Positions 32,653-45,773 of a DNA stretch of 64,000 nucleotides are shown here, piece after piece. How positions within the stretch are numbered: the stretch's first letter is position 1; every line of letters begins with the position of its first letter. The notes beneath the pieces are model-generated. The model was not told the DNA's origin. It worked only from the letters and a program-made list of their open reading frames with translations, and made no database searches. The stretch lies in the NCBI GenBank assembly GCA_016617855.1, contig JAECUM010006674.1:1-64000 (forward strand), given 5' to 3'. The translations under genes and the position numbers were made by a program. This stretch comes from Megalonaias nervosa (taxonomy: Eukaryota > Mollusca > Bivalvia > Unionida > Unionidae).

Positions 32653-35600
32653 CCTACCCGTTTATGCATCATGCGATTGTTTATCACCTTACGATTGATT
32701 CACATTGATATTTAATGGCTTTAAATAGATCTTAGTGGTAGCTACGTATTTGCCAGAACGACTTGCAGTTCATCTCTCACAAATGCTCGACTAAGAGGCT
32801 TTACCGCTTGTCCATTCACATGCGACAAACGGTAACATGTTGGCTGTACTGAAGTATTGATACGTTCTGAGATATAAATACATAGACAGACCATATCGTG
32901 TTAATAACACGACGTTGTATACCTCCTAACTTTCCAGATGCATACAGATGTCGAATAAAATTGTTTCCTATTGGTTCTAACGGTGGTGGTTGTGAAATCA
33001 TTTTCTAAGTTACCTTGACAGTCTTTTGTCGAATCGCATTAGCATCCAATTACATGTGAGATTTCTTTATTTAGTGCTTGTATGACTAATGGAAGTTGTG
33101 TTGCGATTAATCTGATCGCTCCAGGAGGCTAGACCCCTGCATCCGAGATCTCATTAATACTACTTGTGAGTATTGATGTCTGAATAATCGTTCCGCATGT
33201 GTACGATTAAATAGTTTCACAACAGATCAGTCACGATATATATAGTAATATGTCCAGCACGAACTCGCACTTTATGTTTAGCCAAGAATGCAGCGACAGA
33301 TCGGAGAAATTATTTATCTGGATCGACTTGTAATGTTCGTGGTATTGTTAATGATGAACGTACATAAATGCGTTCAAGTGCATCAGCGGCATTTGCAGAA
33401 TCTTTGAACTTCAGCGGCGCCGCTTCCTTCGATCCACAATGGGTACCGCGTACTTGTATATGCGGAAACGACTTTGCCGTTCACCACCCTGTTGATCATT
33501 GACACGATCATGTGGAACAAAATAAGTGATCGGCTTGATGAACCCATTTTGGCACCTGAGCATCAAATTAACCACATGAAATTTTTCGTGACACTTTTTT
33601 GGCCAACCATACTCGAGCAGCACTCGACATTTGCTGTGTATACTAGTTTTTCAACAGCAGCTTCACCTTTCCAATACCCACGAGGACTGTAGTATAGTTT
33701 GATAATGTCCGGGTTTCAGATATATGCTTATTTGTTTCTTTGTTTGGTTGTATCAATATAGTTTACCTCCGATGATCTGATTTGCACAACATTTAGCGGC
33801 CACTACCCAAACCAATTTCGCTTTTCACACCTCCTTTGATGGTCAAATTAGCTATTCTTTCTCCTAGTGTAGGATTAATTGCAAAAATTATCCTTATTCT
33901 CCACATCAAACACAAAAACCTAGTATGTGTTCTAACTCGAGATGGATTTGAAGTAAGAGTTTTCATTCGACATATCAAAAAAATGAAAACAGTAATGTAT
34001 TATATACAACAATTGTATTATATACAACAATTACATTATTCAATGGTATGACGAAAAAAAAATTGAACCGCATTGATTTCTCTGCATAACAGGCACATAA
34101 ACTAAACAACCATATTTGCGATTGAACAAGTTTCGTGTTTCCAATATCAGCTAGCGCGCTAATCATGCATCACGAAAAATACAAATGTTAATAAACATTA
34201 CTTCTAGGCGGTTAACATAGGATTTGTAGCATGTGATTGAGCCATCGGCTGATGATCGCCGTTTTATCATTTCTCAAGAATTTAAAGAGTGCGTACAGTG
34301 ACAAAACGTCATCGTAAATGATTGATTTCTTTTCCACAATCGATGAAGCACCTGCCATTATTGATTTTGATTTATTTGAAATTAAACTTGTCTTGTACGA
34401 CGATACTATGCTTGAAAATAAAATCAATACCTCGAGAATATTTTTACGACGTCGACAGAAAAACACCGATCTAACTAAACGATATAAAGACGTACACTAA
34501 GTAATCAGTGACAACTATAATATGCTGGTGATATTGACGCGAGTGATCATCCAAATATTTGTTGGACCACTCATGGGATGAATTTCATTACTGTAAACTG
34601 TTGTCTCCAATGTAAACCCTGAATATAAAATTGATAAACATTCTACAACCACATATGTATTTTTATTGTTAAGCTGAGACACGATTTTTTCTTACTCTCT
34701 CTGTTCATGATGCGAAGTATCAGAGATCTCTTCCATGAGACTCTTTATGTGACAGAAAAGTATGAGATTTGTTACAGTTTTAATGGCTGCTATTTCGATC
34801 ATGTTCTCTCTCATAATGTAGTTATTATAAAGCAGTTCAATTTATGTACTAGTCGTTTACCCATCATGTTATCGTACTGCAAACAAATGTTAGTTCGTAG
34901 TGTTTGTTTCCATTATCTGTCACTACAAAGGCTTTTGCAAGTTTATGTTAAATCTGCAATCCTGGAAAAGGCAGAAAACCACAGACGGAAAACACATGGT
35001 ACGTCATTTCCTACTGCAGACACTTTGGCAGTACCCCAGTAAGTCGACTGTCCAGGTGAGTGAACCATCATCAGTACAAAACATATACCATGGGTAATGC
35101 TTTACGCGGTACTGAACCTATATTATATTTGCAGCAGAAATACAAAGCATGTTTCTGAAATAGCTACCGTTACCGATCTGTACCTACAGTAACACGTATC
35201 ACGCTTGTAATGAACATATATATTTGTATTTTGCTTGCTCATCATAAGGCTTATAGAATTCAGTCAGTTTGGGCTATCTTGGTTTATTAAGGTTTACTCT
35301 ACCATCAGGATTGTTCAAATAATGTCTACCGTCAACACTATGGGGAAATTCATACAGAGCAGAAACAAAGTCCAGCCTGTTAAACAATTAGTCATCAAAA
35401 TGTCAACTTACAATTTTTTTATATTTTTGTCAAAGTAGTCAAGTGTGTTGGCTGCATTGTCAGTGAGCTGTGCAGTTTTCTCAGCTCCATCTTCTTGCAA
35501 ATGTTAGACCCTTAGCAAAACTGGAGCACCTTTCAATAGTTACCATTGAAATAATTTTGATATACATTTTTACAAGGTAAATGTAAAAAAAATTGTCTTT

Positions 35601-35799
35601 TAAAACAAATTTTATAAATTTATCAAATTCAGTAGATGCTTTTTATATCTCTGATTATTCAAACCTAACAATTTAGCATCGTAATCTTTCTTGTCACCAT
35701 TTACAGCGCATCTCATTGTTATAAAACCATTATGGATTAGAAAAATCGATAATACGTTGAAGAGGGTTAATTGTGTATCATACCATAAAAATGGCACAA

Positions 35800-35832
<33 letters not shown>

Positions 35833-36186
35833 CCTTCTCTCTCTCTTCTTTGTTGATTAACATCGTTAGTTCCACCTGTTCTTCAATGTGATTGTAATTT
35901 ATATGGTCTAATCTTGGAGAAAAACTATTGCTTAAATCATTTTATTTACAGAGATAGGCTGCTATCGTGAAGTCTTTAAACATTATCGGGATAAAGAACT
36001 TTCCTGTCCCTGTTTGAACCCATGCACGTAAGTTAGATTTGTAAATGTAACAAAAAGGAAAAGGAAAGGAGACAACGTTTAAAGCTAATAACGTTATCAT
36101 TTTCCACCGGGCTGACCACAATTACATTCCCCACATTACTTTCTCTCTCCCTGTCTCTCTCTGTCTCTCTGTCTGTCTGTCTGTCT

Positions 36187-36224
<38 letters not shown>

Positions 36225-39200
36225 TGCTTCCCAACTCATTTACCCCAAAAATAAGTACCAAAAATAGGTGCCACCGCTATACATATACTGTGACATTTGT
36301 AACTTGCAAGCTACTGTCTATGGCTCTATGAATCTTTGAAACATGCAAATTATCAATTATGATATTTGGGGTCAGAAAGTGTTAATTATGGCTTCATGTC
36401 CATAAAATATAGTTTCAAATATACTTGTGTTCGAAATAAAATCCCTGGTTTTCTAAAAGAACTGATTGCTAGAAACGTATATTGAAGAGCCGTATCAACG
36501 TTGTTGTTAAGATATTACTTTTAGGAATCGATGTAAACCATTTTAGTTTAAATTTTTGGTTTCAAGCCAACCCTTTGTTATATGCCCAGAATCAGTATCA
36601 TAGCTAGGGATTTGTAGAGCTATGGTATAATTGCAAATGGTCAAGGCCAGGAAAACTGGATAGTAACGAAGCAAGAATGTTAAAGAAAAGAATAATAACA
36701 CAACATACATACTTCCTGGGCTAAAAGGTGTACGTCGCTCTGTATGTTAATATAACTGTATTTTTCGAGTGCACTGGATCCAGCAGAGGGGATCGCGAGT
36801 GTCAGAAATTAAAATAACAGCAACAAACTGACAACGAACACTGCAAAACTAATTTTAACTAGCTTAAGCGCTTTCGACACTCACTTAGTCTTATCTTCGG
36901 AATTTAAACCATTTCGACGCGATGTCCACACTTTTGAAATATTACTTCTATCAGATGATAATCATGTAAAGTTTTGTAAATCAAGATGGGCTGTTATTCT
37001 CTCTGCTTTATCTGCTGATGTATTGTCCATTAGTATGTGCACATTCTAGGTACCAGTGGTCAGTTGCGTGAACTTTATGTTCTTGTTAGAATTTCGACGG
37101 CTCAGATGGGATCCTATCAGCCGCGGTGTGCTGAGCAGAATTAAAATAAAGCAGACAATATTTAGGGCACCTTTTATAGCCCCTTCCTCGTCCTACAAAG
37201 GAAAGCAGTGTAATCCTCAATAGGCTGCTCATTCACCTAGGGGACAGCCGAGTTCAGCTGCTTCTTCAGTCCAGCGACAAAAGCGACCCTTGACATGAGC
37301 TGCATGTGTGTAGAACTGCAGCTATGGCTCCTGGTGTATCCATAGATGCTGATTTGCCGTTCGCACATCGCAACAGAATTTTATATATCAAGTGAGGGAT
37401 GGTGTCTTGACTTGATCTTGAGTTCGATTGAAGTGAGGGAACATTGCACAGGCACAGTGACTCTCTAATCCTGTCCTGTCTTAATCCAATAACTCGAAAA
37501 TGTCGATACGTCTAAGACGAGTAAAGATGCAGTGGATGGCTATCAGGTGCAACTGCACATTGGTTGATTCGCTGTGCCTTCACGGCCAGGAAAATGAGCA
37601 TGTTTGCTCAGCCGCCTGATCCACCAGAGAGGACTCTCAATAGTGATCCAGATGTAGCTGTCCACTCTGTGCCAACAGGGATAGATAATACCATCTACTG
37701 TTGTTTACAGTAGCAGATGTATCCTGACCTAATTTTGTACTAGTTAACTGGGTCAACAATCAATAATAATTGAGCAGTACAAAACTTATAGCTCGATAGC
37801 ACAAGAGAGTTCTGCGGGGGGGGGGGAGGGGGAGGGAGGATGCGCTTAAATGTGAAGATTAAGAAGAAAAAGAAAATTGGATGAAAAAGAAGTGGTATAT
37901 AGGAATGGTCTCTGCTTTCAGAAGAATATCGCAAAACTTTGCAAACATATCCAGATATTTCATTTCTCACGTATCGAAATGCTTACCTCTTTTGCGCCCC
38001 AATATGTAAAATATCTATCAAAATTTGATACCAAACATTCAGATTTGATAAAGTCACCCTAGGGCTTGCTGATTGCCATGCTTCGGTTTAAGGTCATTGC
38101 TATTTTTTGAAAGTAGCATTCGCAGACGAAAACACGCACAATAACTGAACACGGTGTTGTTTAAATCAAACATTACTCTTACCTTTTAAAGACCTCATTC
38201 ACTTTTTGCAGAAACCTTTTGATTTCCCCTCTCCCAGTCCCTTTCCCTTTTAGTATCCCTACCTGAAAAAAGTAATAAAAAATTATTTCTCTTACCGCTA
38301 TTAAGCCAACTTTTAGGACGAGACTATCAAGTTAAATCTCCGATATCAAAAGTGAAATCACTTTGGCCGATTTATTGACTTACTTATATATGCCAAGTGT
38401 GATTTATTGAACATTTTACTATTTATAATTAACATTTATCTATTTGCAGCGAGGTGGGTTATGTCAAGACTATATCCAGTAGACCGTGGCCGGCAGACGA
38501 ATACTCAGTACGTTTGAATTGAGAAGGATACGTTGCCTTTTAAGATGCTATACCAAATTTGTTAAACCGGGTTGTTATTCTTAAGCAATTTTAAACAGGA
38601 AGCACATGTGCGAAAGGTTAAAAATTATGAAGTATTCAAACTATTTCAGATTGAAAGTGCATCAAAAATAATAAGTACCACTCAGATATCAAAACGTTTT
38701 ATCTTTCATTAAATGTCGTGTTCATTTTACCTTAATATATGTACCTTATCTTGCAGGTAGCAATGTTTAAACATACAATATAAACAAACTAAAAACTTCT
38801 CTTTAATAATATTTAAAATCAACACGTTTAGGAGAATTCAGCAAGAACTTTTTCTCTATGTTAAGAAATGAAACGTTAAGAGGAATTATATTTTTGTGAA
38901 TTAAATCCCAAATAGTCCTAAAAGTGATTTCACAACTCAAAACGTATTGAGTGATCCGAATGAATTTCAATCTTGATTGTGCGATGTACCAGTAGTCTTC
39001 AATATCCCATTGTGCTAACAGGCCAGATATTTCATAATAATATTATTCAGAATGTCTTTAATCCCAAAATAGCGCTACTCCAGTCAAATGAGAACTTTAG
39101 TAATTCCAATTAATGATTTAAATAACTCCTCTATAATGATGTCTCAACGCAACTACAAGATTCCTTTAAGCCTGGTACTATGATCGTAATGAAGAATTTT

Positions 39201-40438
39201 GTTTGCTTCGGAAGCTTATATTGAAAACTAAGGCACAATAAGGTGACCATTATGTGGGTCATTTCCACATGAAATTCGTAAACAAGGCCATTTCTTGAAG
39301 CTTCTAAGGTTAAAAGGCCAAGTAAACATTTTTACAAAGAAATGGCATTATCTTAAATTACAAACCCACAATCATGAAAAAATAGCTAAATATTAATCTG
39401 TTACAAAGTACCCTTAAAATCTACAATCATGAATAAAAGTTAAACACTTAGTATAGACATACATAACACCATATAAACGATTTACTAAAGACTTCGCATC
39501 AATGATATATTAAACATACGTTTAAACAATATAAGAAATTTACTAAATATTTTACATTGATGATATATTAAACCATATGTATAATCGTAATTTGAGTAAT
39601 ATGGCTAGTAGTAGTAGTAGTGGTAGTAGTAGTAGCAGTAGTAGTAACAGCAGTAGCGTAGTAGTGTTAGCTTGCACACGGAACTTACTTGTTTGCCTCC
39701 TTTATGTTTATCGAAGTAACAACTTTACTATTAAAGCCTAATACTTTCTAAACATTTGGACTATTAGATGCTAGTAATTATAAGAGTAATTGCAGTAGAT
39801 GCTGTACAATACATCAAAGTATGTAGTAGTACTTTATAGAGCATATCCCAAGTATGCAATATCACTTTGTAGAGAATACCAGTAGGTAAATGGTTTAACT
39901 CAATAGCATATAACCCAAAGTATGTAGTATCACTTCATAGAGTATACGCCAAATTATGTAGTATAACTTCACAGAGAATTCATTTATTCTTGGCAGAAAA
40001 GTTTGGTGAACGCAGTATGCAACAAAAGTACGGAGATGTGTGACATTTTGAAAAAAAGTTACAAAGACAACAGGACACTCGGGTAAGCAAAATACACACT
40101 TTTGTTTTCTCCAGTATTTCCATTTTGATAATGTTTCAGTTTTAATTTAATAAAATGAGTCCTATAACTTGAGACTAAATGTGAAGGCTAATGACCAAGA
40201 TCTGCAATCAGGTAAATACTTGTTAGATCGTGAGGTCAAGGTTCAATAACTTAAAATGAGACGAATCAAGTACGTGTAGATCTTAATCTCCAATGAAATG
40301 GACAACTGGTTAAAAGTGGCAATCCCATGGTGAGGTGTTTGATTATATATGTAATTAAGCATGGTTAAAATGTACGATGGAACAGGTTTTGTACTTCTAC
40401 AGAATCATCTGACAGTATGTGGTGCTGAAGTTAAAAAG

Positions 40439-40469
<31 letters not shown>

Positions 40470-41602
40470 TGTATGTATACGGATAAACTATACCTCATTA
40501 CCATAACGTTTATACACTTAGGTAGCTTAAAGGGTATGGACACAGCCTGTTTGCCTTGGGGTCCATCCCTTGATGGTCTGCCAATTCAGAAGGTCTTGGG
40601 CTTTCTAAAGAAAAGGCAGTTTATGTAGAAATATGTCGACCTTGTATTTCACGAATTTCACTCCTTTTGCCTTTATTTTTGTTTCGTATTCCTATTATTT
40701 GTAAGTAGGAATCTGGCATTATCATTACCTAATGTTTCATGGTACAAATGCCTATTCTAAATCCCCAATCCCGGAAGGCGGTAGGGGAGGGGTTGGGATC
40801 AACAAGGAAGTCGGAAAGAGGGCCACACGCATTCAGGTTCATACGCAGTGATAATATTCGACCTTTACTTGACACATAATACGTGTAAAGAAAGTCGAGA
40901 CTACTCAGTTTGGTTGACTCATTCGCTTCCACTGATACAGCACATAAATCATCCGAGTCTTCTTTTGTTGTGTTCAACTTCTTTTGTTGTGTTCAACTTC
41001 TTTTGTTGTGTTCAACTTCTTTTGTTGTGTTCAACTTTTATTCACCTTCAGAAACTTCTCCATTGGGATCAGCCATATTGTTCTCATCTTGTCACGTGTC
41101 TGCATTCATGATATCATTAGTGCTCTCTTTTTAATGCGTTGTTTCAATGCCAGGAGAGGTTGATTAGAAGATATCATCATGGAAACAAATCATAATTTTA
41201 ATTAGTATGGACAATCGCTTATTAAGTTCTTGAATGATGCCAAATTTTGAATCAGCGGGCGACCTGTCTATACCATACGACACACTGAAATGCTATAGGA
41301 ACTTTAAGGTCATTTCTATTGGAAGTAATTCTTGAAGGGCTAAACATTTTCATCTGATATGTGAACGAAGTATAGCGAATGACTATAGTTTATTGTTTGG
41401 GGAATTTATCCCGAGATTTACGGTTAAGATTTTTTTTATCCGCAACAAGAATGAACGTTCCTGGAATTAAATCCAGTGATATCTGGTATGATATTCCAAC
41501 AGATCCAAATCACTTCATCACATGTTCAGCAAGTCACGAATTTCGGATGTGATCCAGAAATTTGAACAATAAAGAGAAACTCAATCCGAGATATACTTTA
41601 AC

Positions 41603-41653
<51 letters not shown>

Positions 41654-44600
41654 CTAAATGAACGCTACATTATAAACTAGAACGGACATTGAAAAAATAT
41701 TGCAGTTCTATGAACTTGCATGAAGACAAACAGTTGTACACCATTTTGAAACCATGTTGCCAAAACCCACAAGTCAGCCTTGGAAACAAAGTAATATAGG
41801 TCCGAAACGAATGGAGTTTTATTATGTGTACGGATCCATAGACAAAAATGCTTCATATGTTCTTGAAAGAAAGTAAGATTGTTTTATAGTATCATGTGAA
41901 TAAAATACATTCTTGGAACATGGAAAGTAGAAGTCATATAAAGCTGATGAAGTCGATGAATTTAAGGTCCTTCTTTTACATAATGATCTAAATAATAAAT
42001 ATCTTGTACAATCAAACTTCACTGATGAGCGATACGTTTCAAATCATAATTGAAAGAAAAACATGGAATATGTTGAGATAGAGAGAGTATCCATTCGTTC
42101 CCAAAATCGAAAATGCGTTGGAATTGAAACGTTACCTAACGATGTACTGAATTTTTCTAACTATATTTTTACGGTGCGAAAATTCCTTCAATATGGAGAA
42201 AAGCTATCCATTTTTCCATTCATAAGGATATTTCTCAATCTTTATTCGATTGAACTAACATGGTAGAGGCATACTATCATTGTAGAAAAATTATATATAA
42301 TGCTTTCTTAAATAGCTGAATACAGTTCTTTTGCAAACATACAGTATTCTCATGGATAAATGAAACGGTTTTCGAAAATATCGTTCCTGCCTAGATCGTT
42401 TATTCTTCTTGAGTTCATGCATTTGGAATGGAATATATACATTTTTTAAGTTTATTAATATATGTAAGTGTTATTTGTATTTCGTTTGTATTGTGTGCTT
42501 GACCTTTGTTCATGATTATGGTTGAGTTTTAGTGCGTACCTGATTTCTGTCTTGTTTTTAGTTCAAGACCCAGCCTTGAGGATGACCTTTAAACTTTCTA
42601 GAAACGAACTTGTTAACAGTCTGGGGTAATTTTCCATTAAGATTATTGAGGGTTTTTTTTTTCTTCAGATGACACTATTGCGCAATACGGTTAAGTGGGG
42701 ATGCATATGAAGTTGAGATCAACCAGATTATTCAATCCAGTCTTTAAGTTCAGTTGTGTTCAGATATTATTTTGAGAGGGTGTTTAATTTAAATTATTCA
42801 TTGGAACTATAAAGTGCTCATTGTCAGGATTAACAAAATTTTTGGATTATCGTGAATTCATTCAAAGACATCCTGGATCATATCAGTGTCGTATATCACG
42901 ACTATTTAAGACTATTGGCAAATCGGCAGATTCAAAGTTGGAATAGATTCGGAACACTCGAGACATTTGGATTTGTGGTAGAACTTATAGGATTATTTTG
43001 TGGTTTAATTCATAATACTGTAAGTTCCTGTTGCATTTACAATTTGTATTCTGGGAAAATTAATTATTTGTTGAATAAAACATGCTGGTTTTTACTATTT
43101 TATGTTACTTAGTGTCGCAACAGACGCTGTGGTTCTTTCAGGATAAGAATTTTTTTTAAATGTTCCAGATTGTTTACAATCCTACCAAGGAACGTTAGAG
43201 TCTTTCAGAAAGGATAAGTTTGTCAGACATAATGCAATTTGGGACGTAAAAGCATCTTTGGTAAAATAAGAAATATTAAATATTTTGGTCCAGTATTTGG
43301 TGAGAAAGAAATTTTTCATAAAACTCATTTGGATTTGATTAGTAAACCTATCTCTGGCTTTGATGGGCAATTAACGGAATTGCAGTTAAAATCCAGAAAA
43401 TTGGAATTATTAAAACTTCCGCTTCAGAAATAAATGGTGGAATAGCAGACTAAGAAAGAAGAAATGGAGAGACAAGCTTAAATGCAAATACAGAGAAAGA
43501 GAGAGACAGATATAGAGAGAGAAGAGAAGCAATTGCGAAGAGATAAAGAAGAGTGGCATACAAATTCTGAGAGAAGAAGAAGAAGAAGAAGAAGAAGAAG
43601 AAGAAGAAGAAAGAAAAATGAATTGAAATTTAAAGAACCTGAGTTGGCAGGCAGTGCACACTCCTCGACCCGCCACCCCACCCCTTTTACACACAAGTTC
43701 AGGTTTTAATGTTACTAAAAATATTAGATTAGTAAAAATAAATAGATAAATATTTTCCTCATTTTGAACAAAAAGCTGAAAATTTGAAATGGTCAATGGA
43801 GCACGGGACTTTATTATTACAAAGTGTACTTATTGGCAAAGTTTGTGATATTTACATTTCACTGTCACTACAACAAAGGGCTGATTATGATGTGGTTAAG
43901 GAGTATACCTTGAAGGATCATGAATTGGTACCTGAGGCATATCAGCAAGGGTTAAGGAATTGTAGAATATCAACTGACTAAACATATGTCGAATTTGCAT
44001 GGTGGAAAGCTCGACAGTTTAATAGATGTGCTCTTTAAGAAAGGTTCATAAAGATTATGATAACCTCAGAGAAACTATATTAGTTGACGAGTTCAAGAAT
44101 CCCATTCATAGTAAAATCAAGGCCTATCTTGATTAGAAAAGGTGGTCACTTTGGAAGAGACTGCCCTTACAGCTGACGTTTATTCTCTGAATCAAAATGT
44201 TTCTTTTGTCAGTACTCTAGCAGAAATTTTAGGAATCAAGTTTCTGATAAGACTGATCATAAATCCTGAACTCTTCCTATGTGTACCACCTGCAAGAGGA
44301 AATGGCACACGATCGAGACAGATATATTCCAAATTCTCTTATTTCTAAGAAGTCAAGGTCACGGTCATATAGAAAACAAAACATTTGTTGGGTCTAGCCA
44401 AATCCGTTCAATCTGATCAAGGGTCGAATTTATGTCTGGAATTTTCCAGCACGTTATACTTTAATTAGACATACAGGGATTCAAGTCCTCTGCCTATCAC
44501 CCTGAAAGCCAATGGGCTTTACAAAGATTTCATCAAATTTTGCACAATCTGATTCGGTTATATTGTGTTGATGCCGGAAAGATGGGACCAAGGCGTTTAT

Positions 44601-44795
44601 TTACTGTTGTTTGGTGTTAGGGAATCAGTTCAAAAATCTTTAGGATTTAATCCCTTCGAACTAGTTGTAGGACATAATGTGCGTGGACCATTGAAGTTGT
44701 TAAAAGAGAATCTTCTTTCTAATGAGGACACAGAAATTAATCTTTGTTTTGACTTTGTTTTCAACCAAGGTAACAAGATTATAGTGAACATCACT

Positions 44796-44842
<47 letters not shown>

Positions 44843-44964
44843 GCATTTCCTTTATATATAGCTTGTTTTAATATATGTTTCAGATACAATTTCTTGAAAC
44901 TAAACGTGTACTTTGAGGACCTGAATTATGAAAAGATTCAAGAAACTCCAGAGATGACGGTATG

Positions 44965-45037
<73 letters not shown>

Positions 45038-45236
45038 CCCCCCCCCCCTTGGTTGCATCTTCTTTATAGGTTACATCACTAAAATGTTTGCTGTTCTATT
45101 TCAGCTGGAAAAGCTTCTGTCAGAAGTGGGCGGAGCAATTGGACTCTGGATTGGGCTTTCTGCGATTGCCGTCTGTGAAATATTTCAGCTCCTAATCGAA
45201 CTCTGTGCTCTATGCATCCATAAGTGTTGTTCATAA
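27460..45236 (+). CDS. DEG/ENaC-family sodium channel gene (partial, seven firm exons)
   Basis: The gene-level span covers seven exons with GT-AG borders: 27460-27597, 28133-28222, 29906-30061 (donor uncertain), 38450-38507, 39997-40082, 44884-44959 and 45105-45236. Together they give the typical extracellular order: ARLVIHEPGTIPLPSSEGI, VNVSRLGEPYSKC, CQFMCLTSTVIRRCGCYDD, EVGYVKTISSRPWPADEYS, the LNVYFEDLNYEKI strand, then transmembrane helix 2 with the GLWIGLS selectivity region. Exon phases agree at the joins 1-2, 2-3, 4-5, 5-6 and 6-7. One short exon with the CxCPxPC part is missing between 30061 and 38450, and the N terminus with helix 1 was not found. The product is a trimeric amiloride-sensitive or peptide/acid-gated cation channel. 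Which subfamily cannot be decided here. Confidence 0.85.
28133..28222 (+). CDS. DEG/ENaC exon: VNVSRLGEPYSKC segment
   Basis: 30 codons in phase 0 between TCTTTCCAG and GAG|GTAAAT; the cysteine begins the conserved disulphide cluster. Confidence 0.88.
29906..30061 (+). CDS. DEG/ENaC exon: cysteine-rich thumb segment
   Basis: The acceptor is ATAATTTGCAG. The frame SCQFMCLTSTVIRRCGCYDD to CKDKTGTCLDKITVKLH shows the CxxxC..CxC pattern and the CLxxI block. I favour the donor at CAT|GTAATT (30062) because it keeps CLDKI and phase 0; an alternative donor is AG|GTACAT at 30027. Confidence 0.75.
31271..31354. repeat. (AT)n microsatellite
   Basis: About 42 perfect AT units, followed by a short ATTT run; intronic. 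Confidence 0.98.
31846..32649 (+). mobile_element. 5'-truncated copy of the CR1/L2-like LINE
   Basis: This is the 3' end of the same LINE as 20452-23807, in the opposite orientation. It covers the RT thumb and C-terminal domain (LDSTLSLHQHV to FQLQEQT, open from 31848 to 32450), then a 3' untranslated end and an (ATT)n tail (32622-32649). It differs from the longer copy at few positions, so both inserted recently. It lies in an intron of the channel gene. Confidence 0.92.
35801..35828. repeat. (CT)n microsatellite
   Basis: Fourteen CT units with flanking imperfect TCTC sequence. Confidence 0.95.
36141..36221. repeat. compound CT / GTCT microsatellite
   Basis: Imperfect TCTC, then (GTCT)n, then (CT)n; intronic. 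Confidence 0.95.
38450..38507 (+). CDS. DEG/ENaC exon: EVGYVKTISSRPWP segment
   Basis: The acceptor is CTATTTGCAG and the donor TCA|GTACGT. The first base completes a codon from the missing exon, probably the last Cys of CPxPC; 19 codons follow, ending in phase 0. The 'xYxxxxSxxxWPxxxY' pattern is typical of the family. Confidence 0.85.
39605..39660. repeat. imperfect (AGT)n repeat
   Basis: AGT/AGC/GGT triplets; intronic. Confidence 0.9.
39997..40082 (+). CDS. DEG/ENaC exon: KSLVNAVCNKSTEMC segment
   Basis: The acceptor is TTCTTGGCAG and the donor GG|GTAAGC. 28 codons plus two bases, joining in phase with the exon at 44884. It leads towards transmembrane helix 2. Confidence 0.75.
40441..40478. 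repeat. (ATGT)n microsatellite
   Basis: Nine or more ATGT units; intronic. Confidence 0.95.
40959..41034. repeat. 19-bp tandem repeat, four copies
   Basis: The unit CTTCTTTTGTTGTGTTCAA occurs four times without change, suggesting recent expansion. Confidence 0.92.
41603..41652. repeat. (AAT)n microsatellite
   Basis: About 16 units; intronic. It could be a LINE tail, but no LINE sequence adjoins it. Confidence 0.95.
43230..44800 (+). mobile_element. Ty3/gypsy retrotransposon relic, internally deleted
   Basis: The plus strand shows a coiled charged Gag start (KLELLKLPLQK, RKRETDIEREEKQLRRDKEE), a Gag core DKYFPHFEQKAENLKWSMEH and SVLIGKVCDIYISLSLQQ (about 43740-43890), DYDVVKEYTLKDHELVPEAY and QGLRNCR, then a degenerate zinc-knuckle zone. 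Protease, RT and RNase H are absent. From about 44400 integrase-end pieces follow: DQGSNL, LPITLKAN, ERWDQGVYLLLFGVRESVQ and SLGFNPFELVVGHNVRGPLK. Many stops. The segment at about 42550-43110, ending with an AATAAA, may be the 5' LTR but was not paired with a second LTR. It sits in a channel-gene intron. Confidence 0.72.
43572..43612. repeat. (GAA)n microsatellite within the gypsy relic
   Basis: About 13 GAA/AGA units in the Gag coiled region. Confidence 0.95.
44799..44839. repeat. (TC)n microsatellite
   Basis: About 20 TC units, 44 bases before the acceptor of the exon at 44884. Confidence 0.97.
44884..44959 (+). CDS. DEG/ENaC exon: LNVYFEDLNYEKI segment
   Basis: The acceptor is TATGTTTCAG and the donor ACG|GTATGT. 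The first base completes a Gly codon with the previous exon (GG|A), then 25 codons YNFLKLNVYFEDLNYEKIQE to EMT. The 'L-x-V-Y-F-x-x-L-x-Y-E-x-I' strand is a family hallmark. Confidence 0.9.
44967..45048. repeat. (TC)n microsatellite followed by a C-run
   Basis: About 35 TC units and then twelve C; it fills most of the last intron, beginning eight bases after the donor. Confidence 0.97.
45105..45236 (+). CDS. DEG/ENaC last exon: transmembrane helix 2 and stop
   Basis: The acceptor is TCTATTTCAG. 43 codons: LEKLLSEVGGAIGLWIGLSA carries the selectivity-filter GxS-type motif, followed by the hydrophobic IAVCEIFQLLIELCALCI and a short cytosolic HKCCS end, TAA at 45234-45236. Confidence 0.92.
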   Translation: MEKLLSEVGGAIGLWIGLSAIAVCEIFQLLIELCALCIHKCCS

Positions 45237-45534
45237 AGACCAAACTAAACATAGTTCAGAAGGTCATATTGAACACACTCGGGACAAACAAAGCATAAAA
45301 TAAAGAAAGCAGACATCATGAATGGATGCCTAATAACAAAGACATCTTCCACTTAGCTCCGAGCAATAGGTGCAGTCATCATCAATACCAACTGGTGACT
45401 GCTCACCATACGTATGTATTTATTAACGTATGATTATTTGCAAATGTATGTTATTTCTTTCCTTTAATTACTGTACATTTTGCTATATTCTCTCTACTTT
45501 GGATTGTACACTTCGTAATATAATTTAAGGAGGA

Positions 45535-45540
45535 AATAAA
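45535..45540 (+). terminator. polyadenylation signal of the channel gene
   Basis: AATAAA about 300 bases after the stop codon. No earlier AATAAA is as well placed, except one near 45299. Confidence 0.5.
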
Positions 45541-45708
45541 GATATCAATCAATCAAGCTCGTGCACCTGGAGTCCTTACCTTCGACTTTTGCTCCATCCT
45601 ATGGGGAAAAGAGCATGGCCGAGTGGGTTAGTTCTCTGCTGGTGTATGAGAACTTTCCTTGTATTGAAATATAACTCTCTAACATGATTGATCATTGTAT
45701 ATATGTAC

Positions 45709-45710
<2 letters not shown>

Positions 45711-45770
<60 letters not shown>
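45711..45770. repeat. (AT)n microsatellite
   Basis: Thirty perfect AT units. Confidence 0.98.

Positions 45771-45773
<3 letters not shown>

Larger units (their letters stand above)
32650..38449 (+). other. long intron sequence of the channel gene, nothing recognised
   Basis: Short frames only, apart from microsatellites listed separately. A relatively GC-rich, repeat-free patch at about 36780-37720 may be a transposon or pseudogene remnant that I cannot name. The missing small CxCPxPC exon should lie between 30061 and 38450. Confidence 0.45.

Noticed and set aside
43482..43709. Arg-rich open frame as a separate gene
   Set aside because: It is the coiled Gag start of the gypsy relic expanded by a (GAA)n repeat.
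45612..45680. tRNA or tRNA-derived SINE (TGGCCGAGTGGGTTAG resembles an A box)
   Set aside because: No convincing B box or cloverleaf follows.
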